In this document: positions 62,946 through 64,000 of the stretch, piece after piece
How the letters are laid out: each line of letters opens with the position of its first letter
Position numbering within the stretch: the stretch's first letter is position 1
Origin: Nocardioides cavernae
Lineage (GTDB): Bacteria > Actinomycetota > Actinomycetes > Propionibacteriales > Nocardioidaceae
Direction of reading: 5' to 3'
Assembly: GCF_013410035.1 (NCBI RefSeq)
Contig: NZ_JACCBW010000001.1
Location: 992,001 to 1,056,000, forward strand
Length of the DNA: 64,000 bases
Position numbers and translations under genes: made by a program
The notes under the pieces: generated by a model
The model's database searches: none
What the model was told of the DNA's origin: nothing
The model's input: only the letters and a program-made list of their open reading frames with translations

Positions 62946-63806
62946 TCAGCCGATGGCGTCGAGGACCGCGACGCAGGCGGCCCAGGCCTCGCTCGTCGGC
63001 TCGATCACCCCGAAGTGGCCACCGCTCACCTCGACGAGCGTCGCCGCGGCACCGGCGGCCGTGGCCGCGTCGACGTAGGTCGTCGCCTGGCTGAAGGGGA
63101 CGACGTCGTCGTCGGTCGCGTGCACCGCCCAGACCGGCACGTCGAGAGGCACCTGGGCCAGCGGGTCGACCCGGCTGTACGCCGACTCCCCGGCGTCGCC
63201 GAGGAACGCGCGGGCGGCGTCGGTGCCGAGGCCGTCGGCGACGGCCGCCCGGAGGTCGAGCACCCCGGCCTGGCTGACGACGTGGGTGAGCGCGGGTCCG
63301 TCCGCCCAGCGGTCGAACCGCCCGCGCGCGGCGGCCCACGTGGCGAGGTGGCCGCCGGCCGAGTGCCCGAGCGCCACGACGGGGCCGTCGACGGGGCCGT
63401 CGGCGTCTCGGACGACCGCACCGAGGGCGGCGTGGACGTCGTCGAGCGTCTCGGGGAAGCCGCCGCCGTTGCCGACCCGGCGGTACTCGACGTTCGCGGC
63501 CGTCCACCCGCGCCCGGCGAGGTCCTCGGCCAGCGGGGCGCCGTACTCCGCGCCGTACTCCGCCTTCCAGAAGCCGCCGTGGATGACGACGACGAGCCCG
63601 CGGCTCGTGCCGCCGGGCGTGTGGACGTCGACCCACTGGCTCGGGTCGTCGCCGTAGGTGATCCGCTGCGGTCCGCTGGTCACGGGTGCCTCCCCTGCGT
63701 CGGTCGCCCGCGAGCCGGCCGGCTCGGGGTCGGCGGCGCACCCCGCCAGCGCGGCGCCGCCGAGACCTGCGAGCAGGGCGCGCCGGTCGAGCCGGGGGTG
63801 GGCCAT
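62946..63806 (-). CDS. Secreted alpha/beta-hydrolase lipoprotein
   Basis: A 286-residue protein with a signal sequence starting with RRALLAG and a lipobox LAGC near residue 22, so it is exported and lipid-linked. The hydrolase fold shows the oxyanion HGGFW, the nucleophile elbow GHSAGG and a final His in GGHFG. It is of the kynurenine formamidase-like/esterase group. ATG 63806 is chosen because it begins the signal peptide. Confidence 0.85.
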   Translation of the reverse strand: MAHPRLDRRALLAGLGGAALAGCAADPEPAGSRATDAGEAPVTSGPQRITYGDDPSQWVDVHTPGGTSRGLVVVIHGGFWKAEYGAEYGAPLAEDLAGRGWTAANVEYRRVGNGGGFPETLDDVHAALGAVVRDADGPVDGPVVALGHSAGGHLATWAAARGRFDRWADGPALTHVVSQAGVLDLRAAVADGLGTDAARAFLGDAGESAYSRVDPLAQVPLDVPVWAVHATDDDVVPFSQATTYVDAATAAGAAATLVEVSGGHFGVIEPTSEAWAACVAVLDAIG

Positions 63807-63826
63807 GGCGACAGGGTAGGTGAGCC

Positions 63827-64000
63827 CTACGAGCGCGCGGTCCGGCTGAAGCGCGCCCCGACCTCGGCGACCTTCGCGACCAGCTCGGGCGGCGACTCGA
63901 CCTCGAAGTCCGCCCCGGACCCGGCGAGCACCATCAGGGGCCAGTCGAGGTCGTCGACGTTCATCTCCAGCACGCACCCGTCGCCGTCCGCGGTCACGGT
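63827..64000 (-). CDS. WYL-domain transcriptional regulator (C-terminal fragment)
   Basis: Only the last 57 residues are visible; the gene continues past the right edge of the window. The visible part (CVLEMNVDDLDWPLMVLAGS, then ADFEVESPPELVAKVAE) matches the C-terminus of WYL-domain (YafY/PafC-type) regulators, with an N-terminal HTH expected upstream. Function is not decidable from this part. Confidence 0.65.
   Translation of the reverse strand, partial: TVTADGDGCVLEMNVDDLDWPLMVLAGSGADFEVESPPELVAKVAEVGARFSRTARS

Overview
The window is about 72-74% G+C (estimated by eye). Its genes are closely packed, with frequent GTG starts and 1-4 nt ATGA/GTGA overlaps. Several genes are actinobacterial hallmarks: mycothiol synthase (MshD), GlnR, an HbhA-like protein, DUF3073, DUF2516, an SseC/CysA pair, an ANTAR protein, a NUDIX-phosphohistidine phosphatase fusion and leaderless-looking promoters. 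Overall it fits a chromosomal segment of a high-GC actinomycete, most likely Nocardioides or a close relative. The genus is inferred; the phylum is well supported. I see no phage, plasmid, transposase, CRISPR array or rRNA.

Layout. 0-4.1 kb: the tail of a DUF4012 protein, then rmlB and an rmlC-rmlD fusion (dTDP-rhamnose). 4.1-5.7 kb: DUF2516, HbhA-like protein and XRE regulator, the same set as mycobacterial Rv0474-0476. 5.7-14.4 kb: asparaginase, a sulfate-assimilation block (CysC fused to a degenerate sulfurylase domain, a tyrosine phosphatase, a TauE permease; then cysDN), a BKACE enzyme, dtd and a GH16 lipoprotein. 14.5-16.4 kb: an XRE-TPR regulator converging on two tandem genes for 40-residue exported peptides with identical C-termini. 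This is the most novel-looking part. 16.6-18.1 kb: an orphan PAS-PAS histidine kinase. 18.2-24.6 kb: an sseC-cysA-DUF4395 sulfur operon behind a cysteine-coding leader ORF, then thiX-like thioredoxin, MoaD, glnR, mshD, ygfZ, a Fur-family repressor and nitrobindin, partly syntenic with M. tuberculosis Rv0813c-Rv0819. 24.6-36.7 kb: a phosphate region (ppk1, DUF47, pit, pstSCAB with PHO boxes, mutT1-like gene) interrupted by a DUF559-like gene flanked by palindromes. 36.7-47.2 kb: cold-shock protein, M81 peptidase, cutC, PAS-ANTAR protein, tRNA-Lys, Usp, quinone reductase, PAP2, NDH-2, an RsbW-like ATPase coupled to a crcB pair, and a zincin. 47.2-50.9 kb: tRNA-Asp and tRNA-Glu, then a receiver-only regulator, a 31-residue peptide, a P450 without the usual oxygen-activation motif, a histidine kinase and tRNA-Phe. 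51-61.5 kb: a secreted-looking unknown, valine dehydrogenase, DUF3073, purM and purF (the Streptomyces order), then NAD-binding, SRPBCC, M20, GNAT and sterol-carrier-like genes and an ArsR-type regulator. 61.6-64 kb: a divergent MFS exporter, a lipoprotein hydrolase and the end of a WYL regulator.

Connections. Sulfur genes recur (cysC, TauE, cysDN, sseC/cysA, thioredoxin, MoaD, MshD) and link sulfate reduction to mycothiol and sulfane-sulfur handling. Phosphate genes form one stress cluster around Pst, Pit and polyphosphate. Three families of intergenic palindromes (A, B, C) recur in the window, mainly between convergent genes or downstream of genes, and do not belong to any annotated gene.
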